Source: Thermus sp. JCM 17653 (lineage in GTDB: Bacteria; Deinococcota; Deinococci; Deinococcales; Thermaceae). From it: a stretch of 24,341 nt of DNA. Below, piece after piece: positions 6,834-15,284 of the stretch. The first letter of the stretch is position 1. Each line of letters opens with the position of its first letter. Below the pieces are notes generated by a model. It had not been told where the DNA came from. It did not search any database and saw only the letters and a list, made by a program, of their open reading frames with translations. The stretch lies in the NCBI GenBank assembly GCA_001311585.1, contig BBBN01000002.1:1-24341 (forward strand), given 5' to 3'. The translations under genes and the position numbers were made by a program.

Positions 6834-9800
6834 TGGCCCCCATTGTACACCCGGTGCCACCCCTGGAGGCTTAGGACGGAAAGGGGCTTCTCCCGGGCCC
6901 GCAGGATGGCCTGCAGGCTCCACCAGGCCCCCTCCCGGGTGGTGATGAAGGGGAGGCCCCGCTCCACGGCCCGCCTCAGCTCGGGGTCGGGGACGAGGCC
7001 GATGAGGAGGTCGTAGTCCTGCCCCTCGGTGAGGGCGAAGCCCGCTTCCCGGTAAAGGGCCTCGAGGTCCTCCAGCCCCTCCCCGAGGAAGCGCACCCGA
7101 CCCCTAAGGGGAAGCCTCTGCCCGGCCCCGAGCTCCGCCTTGTAGTAGGCCAGGTAGGGGTCGGGGTCTATGCCCATGCTTTCCCCGGTGGAGCGCATCT
7201 CCGGGCCCAGGACCGGGATGACCCCGGGGAACTTGAGCCAGGGGATGACCACCTCCTTCACGGCGTAGTAAGGGGGGACGGGGTCCAGCTCCCGGATGCC
7301 GAGCTCCCTTAGGGTCTTGCCCACGGCGATCTTGGCGGCGAGCTTGGCCAAGGGGAGGCCGATGGCCTTGGAGACGAAGGGCACGGTGCGGCTGGCGCGG
7401 GGGTTGGCCTCGAGGACGTAGACCTCCTCCCCCACCACGGCGTACTGGACGTTCAAAAGCCCCCGCACCCCGAGGCCTAAGGCCAGGCGGCGGGTGTAGT
7501 CCCGCACCTTCTCCAGGGCCCCCTGGGGCACGTGGACGGGGGGAAGCACCGTGGCCGAGTCCCCGGAGTGGACCCCGGCCCGCTCCACGTGCTCCATCAC
7601 CCCGGCGATCAGCACCTCCTCCCCGTCGGAGAGGGCGTCCACGTCCAGCTCCACGGCCCCTTCCAGGTAGCGGTCCAAGAGGATGGAGGGCTTCTCCTGC
7701 AGGGGCTCGTAGACCTCCTCCAGGTAGCGCCTTAGCTCCGCCATGCTCCACAGGACCCGCATGGCCCGCCCGCCCAGCACGTAGCTGGGCCTGGCCAAGA
7801 GGGGGAAGCCCACCTCCTCCGCAAGCCTTAGGGCCTCCTCCGGGGTCTGGGCCACCCGGCCCTCGGGCTGGGGGATGCCGAGCCTTTGGCAGAGGGTGTG
7901 GAAGGCCTCCCGGTCCTCCGCCAGGTGGATGGCGCTAAAGGGGGTGCCGAGGAGCCTGACCCCGGCCTCCTCCAGGCCCCGGGCGAGCTTTAGGGGGGTC
8001 TGCCCCCCCAAGGTGGCGATGACCCCCAGGGGTTTCTCGTGCTCCACCAGGTTGAGGACGTCCTCCAGGGTCAGGGGCTCAAAGTAGAGGCGGTCGGCGG
8101 TGTCGTAGTCCGTGGAGACCGTCTCGGGGTTGGAGTTCACCATGATGGTCTCAAACCCCTCCTCCTTCAGGGCCCAGACGGCGTGGACCGTGGCGTAGTC
8201 GAACTCCACCCCCTGGCCGATCCTTATGGGCCCCGAGCCCAGGATCACCACCTTGGGCTTCCTCGAGGGCCAGACCTCGTCCTCCGCCTCGTAGGTGGAG
8301 TAGTGGTAGGGGGTGTAGGCCTCGAACTCGGCGGCGCAGGTGTCCACGGTCTTGTAGACCGGGACCACCCCGAGGGCCTTCCTCTCGGCCCGCACCTCCC
8401 CTTCCTCCTTTCCCAAAAGCTCCCCCATGCTCCGGTCGGAAAGGCCCAAGCCCTTGTAGTAGCGGTAGTCCTCCCCGTCCTTGAGGGTGGGTTTTGAGCC
8501 AGGCCTCGGCCTCGGCGATCTCCTTCATCTGGTGGAGGAACCAGGGGTCTATCCGGGTGGCCTGGTGGAGCTCCTCCACGGGCATCCCCCGCCTTAGGAG
8601 CTCCATGACGGCGTAGATGCGGTCGGGGTTGGGGTAGAGCTTCTTCGCAAGCTCCTCCGTCTTGACCCCGGCCAGGGCCCGCACGTCCCGCTCCAGGCCC
8701 CTTAGGGCCTTCTGGAGGGCCTCCTTGAAGGTGCGGCCCATGGCCATCACCTCCCCCACGCTTTTCATCTGGGTGGAAAGCTCGTCCCTGAGCCCTCCTA
8801 GGGTGTTGGGGAGGTCCTGGAACTTCTCAAAGGCGAAGCGGGGGATCTTCACCACCACGTAGTCGATGGTGGGCTCAAAGGAGGCCGGGGTCTTGCGGGT
8901 GATGTCGTTGGGGAGCTCGTCCAGGCGGTAGCCCACGGCGAGGAGGGCGGCGATCTTGGCGATGGGGAAGCCCGTGGCCTTGGAGGCGAGGGCGCTTGAG
9001 CGGGAGACCCTAGGGTTCATCTCGATGACCACCATCCGCCCCGTCTTGGGGTGGAGGGCGAACTGGATGTTGGACCCCCCGGTGTCCACCCCGATCTCCC
9101 GGATCACCGCCTTGGCGGCGTCCCGCATCCTCTGGTACTCCACGTCGGAGAGGGTCTGGGCGGGGGCCACGGTGATGGAGTCCCCGGTGTGGACCCCCAT
9201 GGGGTCCAGGTTCTCGATGCTGGTGATGACCACCACGGTGTCCGCGTGGTCCCGCATCACCTCCAGCTCAAACTCCTTCCAGCCCAGGACCGACTCCTCC
9301 ACCAGCGCCGTGTGGACGGGGGAGAGGAGGAGGCCCCGCCCCAAGACCTCCTTAAGCTCGGCCTCGTCCTTGGCGATGCCGCCCCCCGTGCCCCCCAGGG
9401 TGAAGGAGGGGCGGACCACCACGGGATACCCCACCTCCCGGGCGAAGTGGAGGCCTTCTTCCACGCTCCCCACCATCTTTCCCCGGGGCACCTCGAGGCC
9501 GATCCTCCGCATGGCCTTTTGGAACTCCTCCCGGTCCTCCCCCTTCCTTATGGCCTCGGCCTTGGCCCCGATGAGCTCCACCCCGTAGCGCTCCAGAATG
9601 CCTTCCTCGTAAAGGGCCATGGAGAGGTTGAGGGCGGTCTGCCCCCCAGGGTGGGGAGGAGGGCGTCGGGGCGCTCCTCGGCCAGGATCTTTTCCAGGGA
9701 GTCCAGGGTAAGGGGCTCCACGTAGGTGCGCTCGGCGAGCTCGGGGTCGGTCATGATGGTGGCCGGGTTGGAGTTCACCAGGACCACCTCATACCCTGCC

Positions 9801-9916
9801 CCCCTTAGGGCCTTCACCGCCTGGGTGCCGGAGTAGTCGAACTCGGCGGCCTGCCCGATGGTGATGGGCCCGGATCCGATGATGAGGATTTTCTTCAGGT
9901 CTCTTCTCGGCGGCAT
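6830..9916 (-). CDS. carB: Carbamoyl-phosphate synthase large subunit, two frame breaks
   Basis: About 1028 residues after repair, the family's normal length. It makes carbamoyl phosphate from bicarbonate, ATP and ammonia supplied by CarA, for pyrimidine and arginine synthesis. Start [20 protein letters not shown] at 9916 is chosen by homology. The first ATP-grasp half has [20 protein letters not shown] and [20 protein letters not shown]. The second half repeats the fold, with [20 protein letters not shown] and [17 protein letters not shown], and ends with an MGS-like allosteric domain ([20 protein letters not shown]). One base is missing in the C run at 9642-9647 (LGG then [14 protein letters not shown]) and another near 8489-8491 (AWLKT then [12 protein letters not shown]). 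carA is not in the window. It leads the minus-strand operon and its stop overlaps darA. Confidence 0.95.
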
Positions 9917-9933
9917 CGCGTACCCGAGGGATG

Positions 9934-9962
9934 AGCTTAGCACAAAGGAGAGGGGGCGCCAA
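9934..9962 (-). promoter_or_regulatory. Candidate carB promoter (-35 TTGGCG, 17 nt, -10 TAAGCT)
   Basis: On the minus strand TTGGCG (9957-9962) and TAAGCT (9934-9939) are separated by exactly 17 nt. The -10 box ends 17 nt before the carB ATG at 9916, giving a leader of roughly 10 nt. It would drive the operon down to at least 2667. Sequence-only prediction. Confidence 0.5.
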
Positions 9963-10036
9963 GGCGTTCTGGCGAACTTATACTGCTTAGCCGGATAAGG
10001 TGCATAATCTTGCGCGCGGGCCGGGGCTTCCCGCGC

Positions 10037-10042
10037 TATACT
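10037..10042 (+). promoter_or_regulatory. Leaderless -10 box of the rhodanese-like gene
   Basis: TATACT lies exactly 6 nt before the ATG at 10049. A TTGCGC at 10010-10015 is 21 nt upstream, too far for a standard -35. The position supports the start at 10049 over an in-frame ATG at 10010. Confidence 0.5.
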
Positions 10043-10048
10043 TGGCTC

Positions 10049-10333
10049 ATGCGCAAGGTCCGCCCCGAAGAGCTTCCCGCCCTCCTCCAGGCCGGGGTCA
10101 AGGCGGTGGACGTCCGCCCCCCGGACAAGCGGCACACCCCCCTGCCCTTCCCCGCGGAGTGGGTTCCCCTGGAAAAGATCCAGAAGGGGGAGCACGGCCT
10201 GCCCCGGGTGCCCCTCCTTCTGGTCTGCGAGAAGGGCCTCCTGAGCCAGGTGGCCGCCCTCTACCTGGAGGCCGAGGGCTACGAGGCCATGAGCCTCGAG
10301 GGCGGCCTCCAGGCCTTGACGCAAGGGAAGTAG
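10049..10333 (+). CDS. Small single-domain rhodanese-like protein
   Basis: 94 residues starting [20 protein letters not shown], then [28 protein letters not shown] and [17 protein letters not shown]. This is the layout of a minimal rhodanese domain: an x-VDVRP strand, an active-site loop with one cysteine (CEKGLLSQ, where canonical enzymes have CxxGxRS), and a final LEGGLQAL motif. It probably carries persulfide sulfur or is a degenerate rhodanese; the loop lacks the usual Arg. Cytoplasmic, no signal peptide. It is monocistronic, divergent from carB, and its last codons contain the promoter of tRNA-His. Confidence 0.75.
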   Translation: MRKVRPEELPALLQAGVKAVDVRPPDKRHTPLPFPAEWVPLEKIQKGEHGLPRVPLLLVCEKGLLSQVAALYLEAEGYEAMSLEGGLQALTQGK

Positions 10334-10344
10334 CCCCGTAGAAT
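10316..10344 (+). promoter_or_regulatory. Promoter of tRNA-His: TTGACG, 17 nt, TAGAAT
   Basis: A near-consensus sigma-A promoter. The -35 box TTGACG (10316-10321) lies inside the last codons of the rhodanese-like gene, and TAGAAT (10339-10344) follows its stop. It ends 16 nt before the tRNA, a short 5' leader that suits RNase P processing. Confidence 0.75.
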
Positions 10345-10360
10345 GGCGGATGCTGAGCGT

Positions 10361-10438
10361 GGTGAGCGTAGCTCAGCTGGTTAGAGCACCGGACTGTGGA
10401 TCCGGGGGTCGTGGGTTCAAGTCCCATCGCTCACCCCA
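10361..10438 (+). tRNA. tRNA-His (GUG anticodon), CCA encoded
   Basis: A full cloverleaf. The acceptor stem GTGAGCG (10362-10368) pairs with CGCTCAC (10428-10434). The D-arm is GCTCAGCTGGTTAGAGC, the anticodon GTG is at 10396-10398, and the T-arm is GTGGGTTCAAGTCCCAT. The histidine identity element G-1 (10361) can pair with C73 (10435), and CCA (10436-10438) is encoded. Confidence 0.97.
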
Positions 10439-10444
10439 ACCCCG

Positions 10445-10467
10445 CCACCCCGAACGGGTGGTATTTT
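10445..10467 (+). terminator. Intrinsic terminator after tRNA-His
   Basis: CCACCC (10445-10450), loop CGAAC, GGGTGG (10456-10461), then TATTTT. A 6-bp GC-rich hairpin with a T-rich tail 6 nt after the tRNA-His CCA. Some read-through into tRNA-Leu is possible. Confidence 0.65.
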
Positions 10468-10472
10468 AAAGG

Positions 10473-10596
10473 GGGGCCTCGCCCTCCCTTGCGAGGATGG
10501 CGGAACCGGTAGACGCGCCGGACTTAGGATCCGGTGGGGTAACCCGTGCGGGTTCAAGTCCCGCTCCTCGCACCACCCGGGCGAGGCCCCTTTTCT
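10473..10596 (+). repeat. 12-bp perfect inverted repeat enclosing tRNA-Leu, followed by a T tract
   Basis: GGGGCCTCGCCC (10473-10484) and GGGCGAGGCCCC (10579-10590) are exact reverse complements and flank tRNA-Leu. With two G-U pairs and two A-U pairs the stem extends to 16 bp using AAGG before the left arm and the TTTT after the right arm. In RNA this would close a long stem around the tRNA, like the processing stems around rRNA. The TTTTCT at 10591-10596 could alternatively make the right arm part of a terminator. Confidence 0.7.
10491..10575 (+). tRNA. tRNA-Leu (UAG anticodon), CCA encoded
   Basis: A class II tRNA. The acceptor stem GCGAGGA (10491-10497) pairs with TCCTCGC (10565-10571), followed by A73 and encoded CCA (10573-10575). 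The anticodon TAG is at 10525-10527. It has a long variable arm (TGGGGTAACCCG region) and the T-arm GCGGGTTCAAGTCCCGC, as expected for leucine tRNA. Confidence 0.97.
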
Positions 10597-10609
10597 GGCG
10601 AGGTGAGGC

Positions 10610-11823
10610 GTGGCGGAGATCCTGGAGCGTTCTGGTTATCTGGTTAGGGTCCGGGTGGAGGTCCCGGCGGAAAAGGTGGAGGCCAGCTACCAGGCCCTGC
10701 TTAAGGACCTGGCCCGCAAGGTCCGGATCCCGGGCTTCCGCCCGGGCAAGGCCCCCCTGAAGGTGGTGGAGGCCCGCCTGGGGCGGGAGGAGCTCATGGC
10801 CGACCTGAAGGAGCGCCTGGTGGAGGAGACCTACCCCCAGGCGGTGCGGGAGCTTGGGCTTCTTCCCGTGGCGGCCCGGGTGGTGGAGGAGGAGCTCAAG
10901 GAAGGGAGGGCTTCCGCTACGTGGCCGAGGTGGAAAACTACCCCGAGGCCACCCTCCCCGACTGGCGGGGCTTCACCCTGGAGGTCCCTCCCCCCGAGGT
11001 CACCGAGGAGATGGTGGAAAGGGCCCTGGAGGAGCTACGCCAGCGCTACGCCGAGCTGGTACCCGTGGACCGGGAGGCGGGGGAGGGGGACCACGTCTAC
11101 GTGCGCACCGAGGAGGGGGCGGAGTTCCCCATAGACCTCTCCAAGGCCCTGCCCCACGTGCGGGAGGCCCTCTTGGGGAAGAAGGCGGGGGACGTGGTCC
11201 TGGTCCCCGTGCTGAACGATAAGGGCGAGAAGGTGCGGGAGGTGAGGACCGAGGTCCTGGAGGTCAAGGCCCTGGAGCTTCCCGAGCTGGACGAGGAGTT
11301 CGCCAAGACCCTGGAGGCGGAAAGCCTCGAGGACCTCAAGGCCAAGGTGCGGGAAAGCCTCCGGCGCCAAGCGGAGGCCCAGTACCAGGAGGCGAGGGAG
11401 CGGGCCTTCCTGGAGAAGCTCGCCGAGGGCCTCGAGGCGGACGTCCCCCCCTCCATGCTGGAGGCCGAGGAGCGCCACCTCCTGGAGCACCTGGCCGAGG
11501 ATCTCTACCAAAAGGGGGTGGGCCTCGAGGCCTACCTGAAGGCCTTGGAGGAGAAGGGGGAGCTAGGGAAGTTCCGGGAAGAGCTCCGCCAGGAGGCCCT
11601 GAAGCGGGTGCGGCGCTCCCTGGCCAAGGAAAAGCTCGCCGAGGAGCTCCGCCCCGAGCTCACCGAGGAGGAGTGGCAGGCCTACCTCCAGGCGGTGGCC
11701 CGCTCCTACGGGCTCAGCGTTCCCGAGCTTAAGCGGGAGTTCGGGGAAAGGGGCCTGGAGAGGCTTAAGGCCGCCTACCTCCAGGACAAGGCCGTGCGCC
11801 TGGCCCTGGCCCAGCTCCCTTGA
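10610..11823 (+). CDS. tig: Trigger factor (ribosome-associated chaperone / prolyl isomerase), one frame break
   Basis: About 404 residues after repair. Binds the ribosome exit tunnel and folds nascent chains. The N-terminal ribosome-binding domain has [20 protein letters not shown], which holds the GFRxGKxP signature. The middle PPIase domain covers about residues 150-230 ([20 protein letters not shown]). The C-terminal helical arms run to [14 protein letters not shown]. The GTG at 10610 is the only start fitting the family's beginning ([19 protein letters not shown]); GAGGTGA precedes it by 3 nt, a short spacing. One G is missing near 10903-10906 (EEELKEG then [15 protein letters not shown]). 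It heads the conserved tig-clpP-clpX cluster. Confidence 0.95.
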
Positions 11824-11836
11824 GGGGCCCATGGTG

Positions 11837-11861
11837 GCCCAGGGGGGTTTCCCCCCTGGGC
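11837..11861 (+). terminator. Perfect 11-bp hairpin between tig and clpP
   Basis: GCCCAGGGGGG (11837-11847), loop TTT, CCCCCCTGGGC (11851-11861). It is very stable but lacks a T tract, so it may be a weak terminator, an mRNA 3'-end stabiliser for tig, or a processing site. It lies just before the clpP -10 box. Confidence 0.6.
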
Positions 11862-11868
11862 TTGCCGC

Positions 11869-11874
11869 TACAAT
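11869..11874 (+). promoter_or_regulatory. Candidate -10 box of clpP
   Basis: TACAAT lies 10 nt before the ATG at 11885, with GGGAGG between. The resulting transcript would be nearly leaderless. No clear -35 box is visible because the hairpin occupies that region. Confidence 0.4.
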
Positions 11875-11884
11875 GGGAGGCGGT

Positions 11885-12467
11885 ATGGTGATCCCGTACG
11901 TCATCGAGCAGACCGCCCGCGGGGAGCGGGTCTACGACATCTACTCCCGCCTCCTCAAGGACCGCATCATCTTCCTGGGCACCCCCATAGACGCCCAGGT
12001 GGCCAACACCATCGTGGCCCAGCTCCTCTTCCTGGACGCGCAAAACCCCAACCAGGAGATCCGCCTCTACATCAACTCCCCTGGGGGGGAGGTGGACGCG
12101 GGGCTGGCCATCTACGACACCATGCAGTTCGTGCGGGCCCCCGTCTCCACCATCGTCATCGGCATGGCGGCCAGCATGGCGGCGGTGATCCTGGCGGCCG
12201 GGAGAAGGGCCGCCGCTACGCCCTGCCCCACTCCAAGGTGATGATCCACCAGCCCTGGGGCGGGGTCCGGGGCACGGCCAGCGACATCGCCATCCAGGCC
12301 CAGGAAATCCTGAAGCCAAGAAGCTCCTGAACGAGATCCTCGCCCAGCACACCGGCCAGCCTCTGGAGAGGGTGGAAAAGGACACCGACCGGGACTACTA
12401 CCTCTCCGCCCAGGAGGCCCTGGAGTACGGCCTCATCGACCAGGTGGTGACCCGTGAGGAAGCCTAG
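11885..12467 (+). CDS. clpP: ATP-dependent Clp protease proteolytic subunit, two frame breaks
   Basis: About 194 residues after repair. Serine protease tetradecamer that works with ClpX or ClpA/ClpC. The start [20 protein letters not shown] is at 11885; an in-frame ATG at 11873 is less likely. Catalytic residues are visible: Ser in [10 protein letters not shown], His in [15 protein letters not shown], Asp in [18 protein letters not shown]. One G is missing in the run at 12200-12202 (LAAG then [11 protein letters not shown]) and one base near 12315 (QEILK then [12 protein letters not shown]). The stop TAG (12465-12467) overlaps the clpX start by 14 bp, giving translational coupling to its ATPase partner. 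Confidence 0.95.
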
Positions 12468-13650
12468 GCCCTACTGCAGCTTCTGCGGCCTCCGCCCCCC
12501 CGAGACGGGGAGGCTTCTGGAAAGCCCCATAGAGGACGTGTACATCTGCGAGGACTGCGTGGAACGGGCCCGGGAGGTCCTGGCCCAGGAGGGGCGCTCC
12601 GCCCCCAAGGGGCCAAGCCGCCTGCCCAAGCCCCAGGAGATCAAGGCCCACCTGGACCAGTACGTGGTGGGGCAGGAGGCGGCGAAGAGGGCCCTAAGCG
12701 TGGCCGTCTACAACCACTACAAGCGCCTCCTCCACCCCGAGGCGGAGATCGGCAAGAGCAACATCCTCCTCATCGGCCCCACGGGCACGGGCAAGACCCT
12801 CCTCGCCGAGACCCTGGCCCGCTTCCTGGAGGTGCCCTTCGCCATCGCCGACGCCACCACCCTCACCGAGGCGGGGTACGTGGGGGAGGACGTGGAGAAC
12901 GTCCTCCTGCGCCTCCTGCAGAACGCCGACTTCGACGTGGCGCGGGCGGAGATGGGCATCGTCTACATCGACGAGATCGACAAGATCGCCCGCAAGTCGG
13001 AAAACCCCTCCCTCACCCGGGACGTCTCCGGGGAAGGGGTGCAGCAAGCCCTCCTCAAGATCATCGAGGGCACCATCGCCAACGTGCCCCCGCAAGGGGG
13101 CAGGAAGCACCCCCACCAGGAGTTCATCCCGGTGAACACCAAAAACATCCTCTTCATCCTGGGCGGGGCCTTTGAGGGCTTGGAGAACATCGTCAAGGCC
13201 CGCACCGAGCGCACCGCCATCGGCTTCACCCGGACCAAGGCCCAGGAGGAGCCCCGGGAGGTCCTCCCCGAGGACCTGGTCAAGTTCGGGATGATCCCCG
13301 AGTTCGTGGGCCGGGCCCCCCTCATCGTCCAGCTCCACCCCTTGGGCGAAGACGACTTGGTGCGCATCCTCACCGAGCCCAAAAACGCCCTGGTGAAGCA
13401 GTACCAGGAGCTTTTCCGCATGGAGGGGATGGAGCTCCGCTTCACCCAGGCGGCCCTCAAGGAGGTGGCCCGGCGGGCCCTCAAGCGGGGCACGGGGGCG
13501 AGGGGCTTAAGGGCCATCCTGGAGAAGACCATGGTGGACCTGATGTTTGAGGCCCCGGGGAGCGGGGTGAAGGAGATCGTGGTGGACCTGCCCCACCTGG
13601 ACAACCCCCTGAAGGCCCTGGAGGAGGCCAGGCTCAAGCAGGCCTCCTAA
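12454..13650 (+). CDS. clpX: ATP-dependent Clp protease ATP-binding subunit ClpX
   Basis: 398 residues, uninterrupted. AAA+ unfoldase that delivers substrates to ClpP. The N-terminal zinc-binding domain has Cys8, Cys11, Cys32 and Cys35. Walker A GPTGTGKT is at about 108-115 and Walker [10 protein letters not shown] at about 169-177. The ClpP-docking loop IGF is at about 256-258 (TAIGFTRTK). The sensor and C-terminal domain contain [13 protein letters not shown], where the sensor-2 Arg lies. The GTG start at 12454 lies inside the end of clpP and is supported by the zinc finger position. The absence of any frame break in 1.2 kb contrasts with neighbouring genes. Confidence 0.98.
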   Translation: MRKPRPYCSFCGLRPPETGRLLESPIEDVYICEDCVERAREVLAQEGRSAPKGPSRLPKPQEIKAHLDQYVVGQEAAKRALSVAVYNHYKRLLHPEAEIGKSNILLIGPTGTGKTLLAETLARFLEVPFAIADATTLTEAGYVGEDVENVLLRLLQNADFDVARAEMGIVYIDEIDKIARKSENPSLTRDVSGEGVQQALLKIIEGTIANVPPQGGRKHPHQEFIPVNTKNILFILGGAFEGLENIVKARTERTAIGFTRTKAQEEPREVLPEDLVKFGMIPEFVGRAPLIVQLHPLGEDDLVRILTEPKNALVKQYQELFRMEGMELRFTQAALKEVARRALKRGTGARGLRAILEKTMVDLMFEAPGSGVKEIVVDLPHLDNPLKALEEARLKQAS

Positions 13651-13679
13651 GTGCCCCTGCCTTGGCTTCGCAACCGGAG

Positions 13680-13716
13680 GCGCCCAAAACAGGCTGGGAG
13701 GAGGCGCTTTGGGGGC
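13680..13716. terminator. Possible bidirectional terminator between clpX and pncB
   Basis: In the 74-bp convergent gap GCGCCCAAA (13680-13688) and TTTGGGGGC (13708-13716) can pair at 8 of 9 positions, giving A- and T-rich inner ends for both strands. A GGGGGCCCCC palindrome follows at 13711-13720. Weak prediction. Confidence 0.3.
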
Positions 13717-13724
13717 CCCCGCCC

Positions 13725-15242
13725 TTAGCCTTCCAGCTTCCGCACCAGCTCCTCCTTGAGGGCGAAGAGCCTCTCCGTGAGGGAGACGTGGTAGACGTGG
13801 GGGTTCACCAGCCGCCGCACCCCGGGGTCCAAAAGGGCCACGTCCCGGTCCCGCCGCTTCCGGAGTTCCTCCAGGGGGAGGGGGGGAAAGAGCCTCCTTC
13901 CCCGGTAGACCTCCTCCAGGAGGGCCTCGAGGGCGAACTCCCCCGGCCTCAAGGTGCGGCGCTTGGTGGGGTCCGTGGGGTGGCGCAGGGTAAGGGGGGC
14001 GTCCTCCCGCACCTCCTCCTCGGCCAGGGCCAAGAGGTCGGCGGTGGCCAGCCCCCTCCCGTCGTAGACCCGGTAGACCCGCTTGTGCCCAGGGTTCAGG
14101 ACCTTTTCCAGGGAGTCCGAGATCTTCATGGCCGGGGCCCAGGCCCCGTTCTCCCGGATGGCCACCAGCTTGTACACCCCTCCCAGGGCCGGATAGCCCC
14201 AGGAGACCACCATCCTGGTCCCCACCCCGTAGACCAGGCGCCTCAAGAGGCGGTCGGGGTCCACCCCGTAGCGGGGGGCCTCCTCCAGGATCTGGCTCTT
14301 GATCTGCCAGATGACGAGCTCGTCCAGGTCCCCGGAAAGGACGATGGAGACCTCGGGGAAGCCCGCCTTGTCCAGCTCCTTGGCCACCTGGATGGCGAGG
14401 TAGGCCAGGTCCCCGGAGTCTATCCGCACCCCCACGGGCCTATGCCCCTTGCGCCTAAGCTCCTCAAAGACCCGGATGGCGTGGGGAAGCCCTGAGTGGA
14501 GGGTGTCCACGGTGTCCAGAAGGAGGACGGTGTCGTCGGGGAAGACCTCGGCGAAGGCCCGGAAGGCGTCCTCCTCCGTGTGGCCCAGGGCCATGAAGGC
14601 CTGGACCAGGCTGTGGGCGTGGGTGCCGGAGGCGGGAAGGCCCAGGAGGTGGGATAGCTCACGGCGCTACTCCGGTCCGCTCCCCCGATGAGGCTCGCCC
14701 GGGTGGCGCTCTCCCCGCCCTTGGCGGGGGCGCGGCGGAGGCCGAACTCCAGGACCACCGCTTCCCCCGCCGCCTCCCGCACCCGGCTCGCCTTGGTGGC
14801 GATGAGGGTCTCGTAGTTCAGGCGGTTCAGGAGGGCGGTTTCCAGAAGCTGGGCCTGGAGGAGGGGGCCCTCCACGCTCACCAGGGGCACCTGGGGGTGG
14901 GCTATGCGGCCCTCGGGGAGGGCCCTTAGGGTGAGGCCGGAAAACCCGCCCATGGCCTTCAGGTAGCGGAGGTAGTCCTCGGCGAAGAGGGGCTTTCCCG
15001 AGCGGCTTTTTAGACCGCGGAGCCGCTAGCTCCGCCTCGCCGAAGCGGGCTTGTTCCATCCAGCTTAGAAAGGGGTCCAGCCCGGCGAAGACGACGTAGC
15101 CCGCCTGGTGGGCCCCGTAGTCGGGGTTTTTGCGGTAGAAGGCCTCAAAGAGGGCCTCCCTCTCATGGAGGCCCATGCGGAAGTAGACCTGGCCCATGGT
15201 GAGCTGGTACAGGTCGGTGTAGAGGACGCCGAAGGGGTCCAT
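13725..15242 (-). CDS. pncB: Nicotinate phosphoribosyltransferase, two frame breaks
   Basis: About 506 residues after repair. Converts nicotinate and PRPP to nicotinate mononucleotide in NAD salvage (Preiss-Handler pathway). The start [20 protein letters not shown] is typical. [40 protein letters not shown] and ATRASLIGG follow. [12 protein letters not shown] holds the histidine that is phosphorylated in the catalytic cycle, and [12 protein letters not shown] contributes to the phosphoribosyl site. The frame breaks near 15020-15030 (net two bases missing; EAELAA then [17 protein letters not shown]) and near 14656-14660 (one base missing; DRSSAV then [13 protein letters not shown]). It diverges from metH over 42 bp. 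Confidence 0.92.
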
Positions 15243-15248
15243 GGGCCT

Positions 15249-15254
15249 AGCATA
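15249..15254 (-). promoter_or_regulatory. Leaderless -10 box of pncB
   Basis: TATGCT on the minus strand lies exactly 6 nt before the ATG at 15242. Its -35 window (15272-15277) overlaps the -10 box of the divergent metH promoter. Confidence 0.5.
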
Positions 15255-15270
15255 GCCCCAGGGTTTTCGC

Positions 15271-15276
15271 TACACT
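15271..15276 (+). promoter_or_regulatory. -10 box of metH
   Basis: TACACT lies 8 nt before the ATG at 15285, near leaderless. Its -35 window (15248-15253) coincides with the -10 box of pncB on the other strand. Too little space exists for a riboswitch. Confidence 0.45.
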
Positions 15277-15284
15277 AGCGGGAT

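Noticed and set aside
9975..10010. Second TATACT (9979-9984) and a CATAAT (10003-10008) as more promoters between carB and the rhodanese-like gene
   Set aside because: No -35 box at a suitable distance and no gene start at the expected spacing; the carB and rhodanese promoters given are better.
10439..10490. Separate promoter for tRNA-Leu at TATTTTAAAGG
   Set aside because: The T-rich segment is better explained as the tail of the tRNA-His terminator, and no -35 hexamer lies 16-18 nt upstream.
11885..12467. Programmed frameshifting in clpP, carB and tig
   Set aside because: The breaks have no slippery heptamer with downstream pseudoknot, all need one missing base, and orthologues are read in one frame. 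Missing bases in short homopolymers explain them.
15243..15284. Cobalamin or SAM riboswitch upstream of metH
   Set aside because: Only 42 bp separate metH from the divergent pncB, too short for either aptamer, and the -10 box lies 8 nt before the ATG.
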